64,000 nt of DNA from Ulva prolifera (lineage: Eukaryota; Chlorophyta; Ulvophyceae; Ulvales; Ulvaceae). The notes beneath the pieces were generated by a model. It ran no database searches, was not told where the DNA came from, and was given only the letters and a program-made list of their open reading frames with translations. Every line of letters begins with the position of its first letter. The first letter of the stretch is position 1. Both the position numbers and the translations under genes were made by a program. Location of the stretch: assembly GCA_023078555.1 (NCBI GenBank), contig CM041198.1, positions 1,848,800-1,912,799 on the forward strand, written 5' to 3'. Shown here one piece after another: positions 10,317-21,969 of this stretch.

Positions 10317-11535
10317 TGTTGTGAAAGTGCCTCGTAGCGCACAAGGCAGGTGCACATGCGAATGCACGCACGGGGTGACACGTGGCAGTCGCCAGCCCGC
10401 GAATGAGAAGACACATTCCAGCTCTCTGTATAGGTCGAACAAGGTCATGGTTCAAGTATCTGACTCAGATACTGACCATGCAGGTGTGATCCCAGATCTC
10501 AGGCGTCATGTGCTAAGTATTTCGCACACATACTTAACATTTCGCCCAACTAAACTTACGGTATGACGCTTCCACTCGCGCTTGCATTCGAACAGGTATC
10601 GATGAGTAACCACGATCACATGGGCCCATCATCACGTAAGCACCACATGACGCCTGTGATCGCTCTAACATGACCTCTCGTGTGCACAACTTCCCACAGG
10701 ACATTCCAAACACTCGACGCGCTCCGAGAGAAACTTCCACATGTGCCTCATGAGCTCGCACACGCTCGCTCCCGTGAAGGGGGGAGGTGTTGTGAAAGTG
10801 CCTCGTAGCGCACAAGGCAGGTGCACATGCGAATGCACGCACGGGGTGACACGTGGCAGTCGCCAGCCCGCGAATGAGAAGACACATTCCAGCTCTCTGT
10901 ATAGGTCGAACAAGGTCATGGTTCAAGTATCTGACTCAGATACTGACCATGCAGGTGTGATCCCAGATCTCAGGCGTCATGTGCTAAGTATTTCGCACAC
11001 ATACTTAACATTTCGCCCAACTAAACTTACGGTATGACGCTTCCACTCGCGCTTGCATTCGAACAGGTATCGATGAGTAACCACGATCACATGGGCCCAT
11101 CATCACGTAAGCACCACATGACGCCTGTGATCGCTCTAACATGACCTCTCGTGTGCACAACTTCCCACAGGACATTCCAAACACTCGACGCGCTCCGAGA
11201 GAAACTTCCACATGTGCCTCATGAGCTCGCACACGCTCGCTCCCGTGAAGGGGGGAGGTGTTGTGAAAGTGCCTCGTAGCGCACAAGGCAGGTGCACATG
11301 CGAATGCACGCACGGGGTGACACGTGGCAGTCGCCAGCCCGCGAATGAGAAGACACATTCCAGCTCTCTGTATAGGTCGAACAAGGTCATGGTTCAAGTA
11401 TCTGACTCAGATACTGACCATGCAGGTGTGATCCCAGATCTCAGGCGTCATGTGCTAAGTATTTCGCACACATACTTAACATTCGCCCAACTAAACTTAC
11501 GGTATGACGCTTCCACTCGCGCTTGCATTCGAACA
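10317..11535 (+). repeat. 471-bp tandem repeat, 2.6 copies, LTR-derived
   Basis: Copies begin with TGTTGTGAAAGTGCCTCG at 10317, 10788 and 11259, exactly 471 bp apart, and are nearly identical. Each full unit is about 245 bp of LTR start plus about 225 bp ending in a polypurine tract (GAAGGGGGGAGG) directly before the next TGTTGTG. The third copy diverges after position 11535 into the rest of the LTR. The pattern fits recombined LTR-internal junctions rather than a satellite. All frames in it are shadows. Confidence 0.9.
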
Positions 11536-12165
11536 TGCGGGCAGCAGTGTGGTGACAGGTGCACCCATGTACGATCGATCTGCGGATCCAGTGCAGGGGT
11601 AAGCCGCCAGCGGGATTGTCCCGGTGTAGCGAGGGAGATCCTGCGAGGGTTTCCCGCCGTAACCTTGAGTATTCAGTGTGCATATTGTTGTGGCCACAAC
11701 AATCCCGGGATATCCATATCTAGGGTTTCAAGAATATAGATGCCATAATCGAGGGAGGAGTCATCTAACAAAGGACTCGTTGCTTCAGGTGAGCCCCAGC
11801 TGGGCCCAGTGGTTAGAGCATGTCGTGTGTACTGTAGTGGTCACCGATTCAATTCTTACTTTCATTTCTGCCACATGACTCTACGCGGCGGCAAGGTACG
11901 CTCCCCTCCACGTCATCATGCACAGTCAGCATGCTTACCAGCTCATGCACGCGCATTAACCCCTGTGCACACTCGATGAGACTAACCAGCGTCTTGACAC
12001 ATATACGGATGTGCACACTAAGAGCTGTAACCATTCTCTCTACTGTTTCACGGTATTAGCATCTCCTCCTAGCATTTCCTCGGTTCTACCTCTGTGCGCA
12101 GAAGGTATGGATATGCTAGCTACCTGACTTGACCTGCATAAAGACTGCGCGTTTGACCTGCATAG
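11259..12165 (+). repeat. copia LTR-like sequence, plus orientation, split by an insert
   Basis: 11259-11690 and about 12093-12165 together match the reverse complement of 13126-12545. The plus copy carries about 400 extra bases in the middle. The LTR probably runs from TGTTGTGAAAG to about GACCTGCA (TG...CA), near 570 bp without the insert. Confidence 0.7.
11690..12092 (+). mobile_element. SINE-like insertion with tRNA-type promoter boxes
   Basis: This segment is absent from the opposed LTR copy at 12545-13126. It contains CCCAGTGGTTAGAGC (resembling a Pol III A box) near 11817 and CGATTCAATTCT (resembling a B box) near 11846, spaced as in a tRNA. No full tRNA cloverleaf is obvious. A tRNA-derived SINE is a plausible but unproven reading. 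Confidence 0.4.
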
Positions 12166-12179
12166 GACAGCGTTTCTGA

Positions 12180-13126
12180 CAGTCTTTCCCTTCCTCGCGA
12201 GGAGGGTTAGCATTGAAGAGATCGAGATTTGACATCATGCAGTAGGATAGATGGTTCTTTGTTGCGCGCAACAACTGACCGATTGGTGGCTCGCAAGCCG
12301 ACAAGTTGAAGAAAATAAGCCAACGCGTTCGCTTTTCCCAACGATGATCATTGAAAACAAGCTTCTCGACTTGTATCTAATAAAAATATGCTACGAGCAA
12401 GCTTAATGATGCCTGTGCTTGTGACCGCGGTCTGAGCGCCGGCAGAACAGTGGAATGCCCGCCATGTTTGCGCTCAGACTTTGGCCAACAGCTTCCTGAA
12501 CAAGACCATAAGAGACACAACGCAAACGTTCACCGATACAATGTCAAAAAACCCTATCCTATGCAGGTCAGACACGCAGTCCTTATTACAGGTAAAGTCA
12601 GGTTGCCAGCATTTCCATACCTTCTGCACACATCCTTATATGCACAATGAACACTCAAGATCATGGCGGGAGATCCACGCCAGAATCTCCTTCTCTACAT
12701 CCGGACAATCCCGCTAACGGCTTTCCCCTGCACTGGATCCGCAGATCGATCGTGCATGGGTGCAATTGTCACCACAATGCTGCCCGCAAGCGCATGAATT
12801 GTGACAGGATTCGGGCGGTCACCGGGAGGTAGTGGCAACGCAGCACTGTTCGAATGTAAGCGCGAGTGGAAGCGTCATATCGTAAGTTAAGTTGGGCGAA
12901 ATGTTAAGTATGTGTGCGGAGTACATAGCACATGACGCCTGAGATCTGGGATCACACCTGCATGGTCACTATCTGAGTCAGATACTTGAACCATGACCTT
13001 GGTCGACCTATACAGAGAGCTGGAATGTGTCTTCTCATTCGCGGGCTGGTGACTGCCACATGTCACCCCGTGCGTGCATTCGCATGTGCACCTTGCCTTG
13101 TGCGCTACGAGGCACTTTCACCACAA
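12180..13126 (-). mobile_element. Inverted copia LTR plus leader fragment
   Basis: Read on the minus strand from 13126, TGTGGTGAAAGTGCC starts an LTR that continues to about 12560. After a short spacer, 12415-12180 matches the copia leader at 3680-3915, including the short peptide NANPPREEG. It therefore looks like the 5' end of a second copy of the same family, facing the plus-oriented LTR and joined to it near 12180. Confidence 0.75.
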
Positions 13127-13600
13127 GCACTGGCCGCCACGCGCCAGGTGCCTTGTTCATCTTTGCGCGTACATGATGCATGTGTTCAGACCAAGAGCCA
13201 TTTGATTGAAAGACAACACCCATGTACTTGTAGCTGTGAAAAGTCTCCAACTGCGACCCTCACAGCTGGAAGACAACTGGTGCGCCACCCCGCGGTTGAT
13301 TGAACACCATAGTTTTGCACTTCGACACATTTGGTAAGGAGCGCCATGCATTGAAACAATCATTTATCGATTGCATCAATATGTCCATTGAGCCCTTCCG
13401 GTGTCAAGGACCTTGCATTGACATCATCTGCATACGTGAGTCCGGAAATTTAATCGGTGTCTGGTGAGTCAAGGGGAATGCAGAGTTCTTTCGGACGGTT
13501 GTGCAGTGTTTCAAGCATATCATCAATTAAGACGTCAAGGAGAATGGTCGACAGTGTCGTGAGATAGCACCTCACGCTGGCGCAGGCCTGTGGTCACAAT
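13127..13600 (-). pseudogene. LINE reverse transcriptase fragment (catalytic box and thumb)
   Basis: The minus-strand translation shows VLIDDMLETLHN, then the RT catalytic box GLTYADDVN near 13435, and, in another frame, YKYMGVVFQSNGSW and HHVRAKMNKA, the conserved region after the palm in LINE RTs. Stops and frame changes show that it is dead. It abuts the inverted LTR at 13126. Confidence 0.85.
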
Positions 13601-13674
13601 GCGTGAAACTCATGCATTGAGTCATAATATACAATCATACACATGTGCTTGTCATGGCACACTTGTATAAACTA

Positions 13675-14720
13675 TGATTGAGCCGCAGTTGCAGGTAAAT
13701 CAAGAAGCGGGGCTTCTTCGTCACTGGAGGTGTCGGGGTCTTGAAAGGATGAAGCGGTAGCGGCTTGAATGCCAGGGGCGCTGAACGAGACGGCCTGGAA
13801 AGGCCAGCAAACTGCAGTGAGAACAGAATAGGCATGGGCATCAGATTTCCAAGCATTCCAACAGAGAACAGGAGCTCGTGTTGCTGCGTCGTTGCAGTAA
13901 ACGGAGTAATCAGGTGGCGAGCTTGTTCACAGCTAAGGCGTCACACTGGCCTTACCTGGGCAGTATGAGGGTAGGTCTGAGCGTCAGACTGTGTAGACCC
14001 TGCTGGCAGGCTAATGCGTACATTTCTAGCACATCTTATCGTGAACAAGCCGTCATAGCGCCGGAGAAGTGCAGTGACTAGCATCAAGGCTCTATGCTTC
14101 TTGTCTTCTTCTTATCATCACAAGCAAACTTGATCAGGCGCAAAGCATTAAAGACTGTGTGTCATGCTACAGCGAGATGATTTGATATAGTTGCCTGCAC
14201 TTGCCCCGAACAAGTCAAAATTTTCGGGTAGACTGAGTCCGAGGAGCTCTGTACGCTGCAGATTAGTGTTGCATATGCTCCTCCATCGCTCACTAGGCTG
14301 CGCGATGTCACTGAGCGTGATCACTGTCCTTGAGCAGCGCAACCGCGCCACCTAATCGACACGACCACTGTGCTGTAGTTCACCACCATCTGGAATATAC
14401 ACACTACGCCAGACACCGATGCGAAAGTCTAGTATGCAGGGTCCTTGGCCAGGACACAACACTACTCGCTCAGGATGGCAGTGCTTTCCCTGTGCCTTCC
14501 GCAAACACATGATAGTGCTTTGATGATTTGCAGTAGCTCACCTGCCCTCGGCATTATACTTTGCACACATGAATGGCACACATGAATGGCACCAAGGCCT
14601 ATCCCCGACCACAGATGTGTCAATGTAAAGGTGGTCCACACTAGCACACGCAACATATGCAAGCACATGGACGTACACGCCAGCAAATGACCAAAAAATA
14701 TGATGAAGTTGCAACAGCAG
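13675..14720. other. Spacer without recognisable gene
   Basis: Begins at the right end of the duplicated block. A 14-bp duplication ACACATGAATGGCA occurs near 14570-14590. I see no coding motif or element end here; it should include the 3' region of the kinase gene. Confidence 0.4.
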
Positions 14721-17170
14721 CTATGAGGGCTCTTCCTGCCACGCGTCGGCTGCAGCCTGTGCAGATGCATATTCACCTGCAACCAGTTTACTCCCGAAAC
14801 TGCGCCAGTCTGTATTGCCCATGCGGCGATCCAGCAGCCACAGGATCATGTTGCCGATGCAGTACAGGTCGACTTGCACGGTCACCTTCGTGCTGCCAAA
14901 TAGGGCATCGTTCGCCTCTCCCCAGGCTTTGATGTGCTCATCCTTATCATTCACTTCCCAGTTGAGCGGAACAGCATGCTCTAGATCGATGATTCGTGCA
15001 TGCTGCTGTATGCCTTCACCATTGTGGTCTTGATCACAAATCACAACATTGTCCCATCGCAAGTCACAGTGGATGTACTTCAATGTGTGCAAGTGGCAAA
15101 TGCCCTTCAAAACATGCAAAATGATTCTGTGCCAAGTGAGCTCAAGCGACTCATCCTGACAACCCATGATCATCATGACTGGCGTTCCTGCACAATGCTT
15201 TCGATCAATCATGCAGTTTCTATGCATTGCAGCTGGCATGTGACAAGCACAAGCGCCGTGCTAGGAATCAACAAAGCTGAAAATTTATAACCAATATGAG
15301 TCCAGAACATATGACATGACCATTGGCATTGACGACAAATGCGCAACTTCCCACTGCTCGATTTGTACAATCATCGAGGCAGCCAAAGATGGATGGGCAC
15401 ACCCAACGGAGTGAAATCAATGTACGCCGGCCAGCCGTGGTTCAAATGCTTGATGCTGACGGGATGGATGATGTATATGCTCATCCGGCTCTGCAGCTCA
15501 GTGTACAGAGCCATCAGCTTTGTCATCCTTCTTGGACATTGCAGCTGCTGCTGGCTCTCGTGGCTGATGTGCTTCCGCACCACAGTCCTTGCTCCACCCA
15601 CTTTGACCTCCACCTTGGAGCGGTGCGGCAAGGCGCCTGCTGTTAGTAATAACGGTGGCTGTGTCGGTGGAAGACACCTGCTCAAGCGGTACAATATTGC
15701 AGCGCTGAGCAAAGCTTTTCGGATGATGATCATGCGTTGGTGTGGGTCAGACATGTTCATCTGTTGTCCTAAGCGGAGGGTGGAAAGCTTGAAGCCATTC
15801 TCCACAGTGGGCCGCAGCACTGCCCAGAATTGCACTCGAGGGCCGCACGCAGTGTACGCGAGGATGTATTTCACCTGAAACAGGGCACCAGGGACCATCA
15901 GCAAAGAACAGGGTGGCACCTGGCCAGATTATGCAAGCCACACGCACACGCATTTGTCCCCGCAATCATACCCACCTTGTTCCCATATCTCAACTTGGCC
16001 CACCGCTGCTGCATTTTGCTCAGTAGCTCAAATTCTGCAACGTTCTGCATCTCTGGGCGTTCCTTCTCCTCGCCCTTGAAGAGGAGGACCGAAGAGAACA
16101 GAAGCACCATGTCAGGCCGATCTCGACTACTGGTCACAGATGCATCTGACTTGTCGCGCGCAAAGCCCCATGGCTTGTGCAGTCTAGAATCTTGCAGCAG
16201 CAGGTTTTCCATTGGATTTGATATGAGATTGTCCCACTTGCCTGTACATGTGCCTCAGCATCAGGCGCAACATGGAGCAATGACATATTTTTCATGGGTC
16301 AGTGAAGATGTCAGGATGCCACAGTACGTCACTGCACATCAGCAACTTCCCTGAGACCTGCAGCACTGAGTAGACAATAGGCAGTGACAATCCCCATGCA
16401 TCTCAAAGATCGAGCACACCATGCCACGCGCTTTCTCCTGCTCTAAAGTATTGAGATTCTCCACCGAAGGCAGCTAGCCCAGCACATAGGCTCAGAGTTT
16501 CATCAATATCCGTTCCTGTCCTGAACATTGCTTTATCTTCTTCGTGGAGCTGTACTGGGGCTGGCTCTGCACCGTCGAACCACGTCTTCAGTCGTCCAAT
16601 AACCGGCAGCAACAAGCCACTATCCCTGCCTTCCTGCAGCTTGTATAGGCCTTCCAACATGTCAGGTTCGGGAGGATCCTCATCTTTCAGCAGCGCGCGT
16701 GTATCCGTTCCTGCACAACGCCAGAATGGTCACAAGAAGTGCCGTAGATATTTCATGCGCTAGCTTGCAGTCGATTTACATGCAAGGCCGGAAATAGCCC
16801 AGAGACAAGATCGCAGAGCGGCACACCTCGCAGGGTCGACTGGGATAACTTTTCTGCATAGAATGCATCTCGTATAAACTATCTCGTTTTGTGAGAACAT
16901 GTCTGAACTGGAGCAGTGCTTCAAACGTTCAGGAGCAGGCGCACCCAAAGCGCTTGCGACGTTTCCATCCCAATCGGATCCGGTCAACTTGCTAGCTTGT
17001 TCAAACACCTCCTTGAAAGCAGCGTTATCTTTTACGAGAAGGTTCAGCAAATTCTGCCGAAGCGCATTACTGCTGACAGATAAGAGCTTATCCAAGTCAC
17101 TGTCATTGGATGGTGGCAGTGGCTGGTCTCCTGCATTTCTGACTGCTGCAACAGAGTTTGCTGACTCCAT
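14721..17170 (-). CDS. PD-(D/E)XK-like and protein kinase fusion, Crinkler-effector-like
   Basis: Five minus-strand exons: 17170-16827, 16710-16420, 16241-15976, 15874-15403 and 15187-14721. The last three junctions have GT/AG sites and agree in phase; the first (16827/16710) does not join in frame, so exon 1 or its donor may be wrong. Exon 3 carries RPDMVLLF...LFKGEEK, fitting a PD-(D/E)XK nuclease core. Exon 4 has VKYILAYTACGPRVQFW and a possible kinase lysine (VVRKH). Exon 5 is a kinase catalytic half: hinge VMMIMGC, catalytic loop HCDLRWDNVV, IIDLEHA in place of DFG, and VDLYCIGNMI of helix F. The metal-binding Asp is kept but Phe-Gly is replaced, so activity is uncertain. This nuclease-kinase order is reported for Crinkler-type proteins. 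Alternatively it could be a decaying member of a repeated family. Confidence 0.72.
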
Positions 17171-18470
17171 AAAATATTCAGTGTGGACCAGACCCTGAAC
17201 ACGACAGCAAATCAGCAGAATTCAGACACGTGCCACTCCTCCTTCATACCAGCAGTTGAAGATGCTTTAGAGGACATGGGAGATGTAGCAGCCTTGACAG
17301 GACGCTTACTTACCCTCGCAACATTTGCACATCCACAATGTGCGAACGTAGCGTATGCGAATCGGTCGTACATGTTCACCGTTTTGCCCCGTACGCCACG
17401 CTCCCGTGCATCGGACTTGAGAGCATTGCTCTGACGAAAAAGCAAACAGGAGATTCGTAGGGCCTGAGCATCGGCAGATCTTGACCTCGATGACAGTCGA
17501 AGATGAGCGGCATTGCGCCCTGTGCTTTGTTGAATCTGTGTGCATGGACGCACATCACGACCGCACCGCCTGTGCAAAGCAAACACAACGTGCTGCTGTA
17601 GCGGTATCGGCCCCATAAAACACCTTTAGACGTGCAGGGCTCACAGTCACGACATGGACAGATGCACCACACAGCCAACTGCCTCGCCGATCATGCCTGT
17701 AAATTGACATGTAGTAATGAGGTCGTCGTCCCCCTGTCACACGTTCGGCTGCATCACGGCGCTGCTTGAGGTGCCGCAGGATGGCCATCAGGCGTCCTGC
17801 GAGCATGACCTACATGTGGAGGACGTGCCGCGCAGGGGCCCGCTAGCTCTGCCTTGTGCCGGGTGTGTTCTGGGCTGAGATCTCAGCCCATCGATGGCTG
17901 CAGCGGGTGCGATGGCTGGGCCATGATGTGCGTTCAGCCGCCCGGGCCGTGCGTAGAGTGGGGTTCAAGCCCCAACAATTGCGTCGCTGCTGCCGCAGCG
18001 TGGGCTGGGTGTGTGCGCGGGAGTTTTGTTTGCATGCGCGCAGGTGAGGGTGTTGCCGTGCGATACAATGACAAAGTCGGACAGGCGGATAGCTCCGCTG
18101 GGGAAATGCACCAGAGCAGCAACGCCACCGGATGCCGCGTCTGGGCGTGGCTGTGCGGCCGGGTGGTGTTGGTGACGGGGGTATCCGGGTGATTGCGCAC
18201 CGTGTGTGTTGCGGCGGTGGCCTGTGGGTGCAGTGCACACGCCCGGCCATGTACTGCGCCAGACCTGTGTGCTTGTGGGTGCTCATCATGCTGTGCCGCT
18301 GTACCGATGTGCCGGGCCCCCGCGCTCCTATTCTTGCCATGCGTGCGGCCCGTGCAATGCTTCTCACCTCTCCGAACCTGGTCTATCACGGGAGGACTCT
18401 CCGGGCTGCAAGCCCATGCATGGGTCAGCAGGCACCACCATTTTAAGGGGCTGCGTATATCTGGCTGTGT
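17171..18470. other. Upstream region of the kinase-like gene, no gene seen
   Basis: It should contain the promoter of the minus-strand gene. The GC-rich part from 17800 produces many overlapping open frames on both strands without motifs; I treat these as shadows. Confidence 0.4.
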
Positions 18471-19349
18471 ATGTATGTAGTTACAAAAGACAGAGGCCGG
18501 GCATCGAGCCATTGCTAGGAATTCACACGCAAATCCACTCACGCAGTCATGGCACCAGGCCGGGCACGAGCACGTACCACAGCCCTACCGGTGATACCAG
18601 CCAAAGATTGAAGCCCCGCACGGAGCACAAGAGCATTTCCCTTGCACAACGCCACACTCAACCGGCGCAGTGCATTCGACACAAACAAAGCATGGTTCAC
18701 CTTACCACACCGAGACGCAACCTCCGCCAGCAGATTCAAGTGATTCATGGCAGGCTGTCCCAAGCGACCATGCGTCTCATGCGATAACGGCACAAAATTG
18801 TACGCATCAGGGTCGTACAAACGATAATCATTGCGTTTCTGCACGTCCCGTGCCACTGCAGCACCCCCGTCCTCCCGGGCCGCACGGCCGCAATAGGAAC
18901 CAGCACAGGGGTTCACACCGACACATCTCCTATGCACAAGGGGTCACCCGGCCGCATAAACATGATGTCCCCCAGTTTCTCCTGGGCCACTGCCCAGAAC
19001 ACCTGCGCTGGCGCCGTTGCCTGCGCGGCAGCGGCCTGCTCCCCAGGCCCCGCCGGATCCTGGCCACCCCGCGCCGCTGCCGCCGCCAGGGCCGCAGCCT
19101 GTGCTGCGTCTGGAAGGTGGCGCCCCGTCTGGACGCTGTGTCCGGCATCGGCGTCGGCGGCTTGAGCAGTTGCACGTGCCGGCGCCGCGTCCGCACGCGC
19201 GACCGGCGGCGGCGGGGCTGCAGGTATCGGCTGTGCGGGCAAGGTCGCCCCGCGCGAAGGGCCCGCGACCTGGGAGGCAGGCTGGGGCGGGGCGGGCCCA
19301 AAGGGCCAGCATGGATCTGCCTCGGAGCGGCCGCGAGCCGTATGTATGT
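18471..19349 (-). mobile_element. LINE 3' fragment, C-terminal domain and tail
   Basis: The minus strand reads an Ala/Pro-rich stretch, then FWAVAQEKLGDIMFMRPGD and IGDVSV, a one-base frameshift near 18930, VNPCAGSY, RDVQKRNDYRLYDPDAY and ETHGRLGQPAMNHL, ending with a stop at 18539. The RPG(D)...GDVSV...K pattern and the ETHGRLG block resemble C-terminal regions of algal LINE polyproteins, possibly a restriction-like endonuclease. The 3' end is TTTGTAACTACATACATACA, an ACATA-type tail. Confidence 0.6.
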
Positions 19350-19599
19350 ATACACATATGTAGTTACAAAGGACAGAGGCCGGGCAGCGAGCCGTTGCCA
19401 GGAATACACACGCAAATCCGCTCACGCAGTCATGGCACTAGGCCGGGTACGAGCACGCACCACAGCTCGGCCGGTGATGCCAGCCAAAGATTGAAGCCCC
19501 GCACGGAGCACAAGAGCATTCCCCTTGCACAACGCCACACTCAACCGGCGCAGAGCATTCGTCACAAACAAAGCACGGTTCACCTTACCACACCGAGAT
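19350..19599 (-). mobile_element. Second LINE 3' end, tandem with the first
   Basis: About 240 bp matching 18480-18725 at high identity, including the end of the reading frame (ALRRLSVALCKGNALVLRAG) and the tail TTTGTAACTACATATG. It is cut at 19599, where the MITE-led duplicated block begins. Confidence 0.8.
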
Positions 19600-20459
19600 T
19601 AGGGCTGCAAATCAAGGCGCCCGAAGTTGCAATTAAGGGTTAATTAAGAACACTTAATGAAAGGTCATTTTTCGTGTAACTTACTCAATTGCAAAATCGT
19701 CAAATTAAGGGGTTTTTCAGGGCCTTAACCTGTGTTCCTGGCATTGCATTAACGGTTTTTTACAGGTTCGTTTTAACTTGCAGGGCATGTGCACGTGTGT
19801 CTAGCTGCAGCCTTGGATGCCCTGCAAAGGCAGCCAAGGCTGTCAAGATGATGCTGACAGTGGCATCACATGTATCTATACATCATGTATGGAGATGATC
19901 TCCAATGCAGTTTTGTGATAGTGCATGCAACTTCGATATCACACCCATAGGATATGCTTGCCTAGATGGGTAACACAATTGAGACATGCACGTGAACAGC
20001 CGTTCGTACATATACACCTTCCTCAGAGCACTCGTTACACGCAACCGGCGTTCTAGCACGCTTACAATCAGGCATCGGAATGATTATTATGCGCAAGCGG
20101 AAGGTGTCTGGTGGCAGAGTGTTGGAGGTAGTGAGACAAAGAAGCGACAGAGACAGCCTATATCTAGTTGCCACTCTGAAAACGCAAATTCATGTACCCA
20201 TGCTGCATCAAGCAGCCGTTCATATATTTGCTTTCATGAGGCGTGCCTCGGCAGCGACAAGGGCAGCACGCCAAGTTATGTGGTTTAAACAGCCCGCAAA
20301 TCAGATTTTCACGTTACAAGTTTAGCATTTAACTTGAAGCAAGTTACATATTAACTTGGCCAAGTTAATCGTCCAAAACACAATTAAGGGTTAATTAAAA
20401 GAGCTTAATTAACTCCAAATTAAGCTTTTGACAGGCTTAACTTGTAATTTTCAGCCCTA
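19600..20459. mobile_element. Second copy of the 860-bp hAT-like MITE
   Basis: Same length and ends as 9311-10170. On its right it is followed by the same target sequence AGCATGGG and copia codons, but on its left there is LINE sequence and no target duplication. It arrived as part of the block duplication, not by its own insertion here. Confidence 0.9.
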
Positions 20460-20605
20460 AGCATGGGTTGGCACTGTTGATCAGTTAGCGGATGTGTTTA
20501 CTGAAGTGCTGCCCGGACATGCTTTACAAGAAGTTCGTAATGAACTCCAGCCAGTGGAAACGTAGCAGGGTTTATGGGGGAGTGTCACAATGCATGAGCC
20601 TGCGG

Positions 20606-21349
20606 TGTTGTGAAAGTGCCTCGTAGCGCACAAGGCAGGTGCACATGCGAATGCACGCACGGGGTGACACGTGGCAGTCGCCAGCCCGCGAATGAGAAGA
20701 CACATTCCAGCTCTCTGTATAGGTCGAACAAGGTCATGGTTCACGTATCTGACTCAGATACTGACCATGCAGGTGTGATCCCAGATCTCAGGCGTCATGT
20801 GCTAAGTATTTCGCACACATACTTAACATTTCGCCCAACTAAACTTACGGTATGACGCTTCCACTCGCGCTTGCATTCGAACAGGTATCGATGAGTAACC
20901 ACGATCACATGGGCCCATCATCACGTAAGCACCACATGACGCCTGTGATCGCTCTAACATGACCTCTCGTGTGCACAACTTCCCACAGGACATTCCAAAC
21001 ACTCGACGCGCTCCGAGAGAAACTTCCACATGTGCCTCATGAGCTCGCACACGCTCGCTCCCGTGAAGGGGGGAGGTGTTGTGAAAGTGCCTCGTAGCGC
21101 ACAAGGCAGGTGCACATGCGAATGCACGCACGGGGTGACACGTGGCAGTCGCCAGCCCGCGAATGAGAAGACACATTCCAGCTCTCTGTATAGGTCGAAC
21201 AAGGTCATGGTTCAAGTATCTGACTCAGATACTGACCATGCAGGTGTGATCCCAGATCTCAGGCGTCATGTGCTAAGTATTTCGCACACATACTTAACAT
21301 TTCGCCCAACTAAACTTACGGTATGACGCTTCCACTCGCGCTTGCATTC
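20606..21349 (+). repeat. 471-bp LTR-derived tandem repeat, 1.6 copies
   Basis: Starts at 20606 and 21077, spacing 471 bp, same unit as at 10317 but one copy fewer. Confidence 0.9.
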
Positions 21350-21969
21350 GAACATGCGGGCAGCAGTGTGGTGACAGGTGCACCCATGTACGATCGATCT
21401 GCGGATCCAGTGCAGGGGTAAGCCGCCAGCGGGATTGTCCCGGTGTAGCGAGGGAGATCCTGCGAGGGTTTCCCGCCGTAACCTTGAGTATTCAGTGTGC
21501 ATATTGTTGTGGGATATCCATATCTAGGGTTTCAAGAATATAGATGCCATAATCAAGGGAGGAGTCATCTAACAAAGGACTCGTTGCTTCAGGTGAGCCC
21601 CAGCTGGGCCCAGTGGTTAGAGCATGTCGTGTGTACTGTAGTGGTCACCGATTCAATTCTTACTTTCATTTCTGCCACGTGACTCTACGCGGCGGCAAGG
21701 TACGCTCCCCTCCACGTCATCATGCACAGTCAGCATGCTTACCAGCTCATGCACGCGCATTAACCCCTGTGCACACTCGATGAGACTAACCAGCGTCTTG
21801 ACACATATACGGATGTGCACACTAAGAGCTGTAACCATTCTCTCTACTGTTTCACGGTATTAGCATCTCCTCCTAGCATTTCCTCGGTTCTACCTCTGTG
21901 CGCAGAAGGTATGGATATGCTAGCTACCTGACTTGACCTGCATAAAGACTGCGCGTTTGACCTGCATAG

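Noticed and set aside
10317..11535. Tandem repeats considered as a CRISPR array or satellite
   Set aside because: Units are 471 bp with no repeat-spacer pattern, and they are LTR-derived.
11810..11875. Possible tRNA gene
   Set aside because: Only the promoter-like boxes are present; acceptor and anticodon stems do not pair convincingly.
18130..19640. Large overlapping GC-rich open frames on both strands
   Set aside because: They are shadows of GC-rich LINE sequence; only the minus frame with family motifs was kept.
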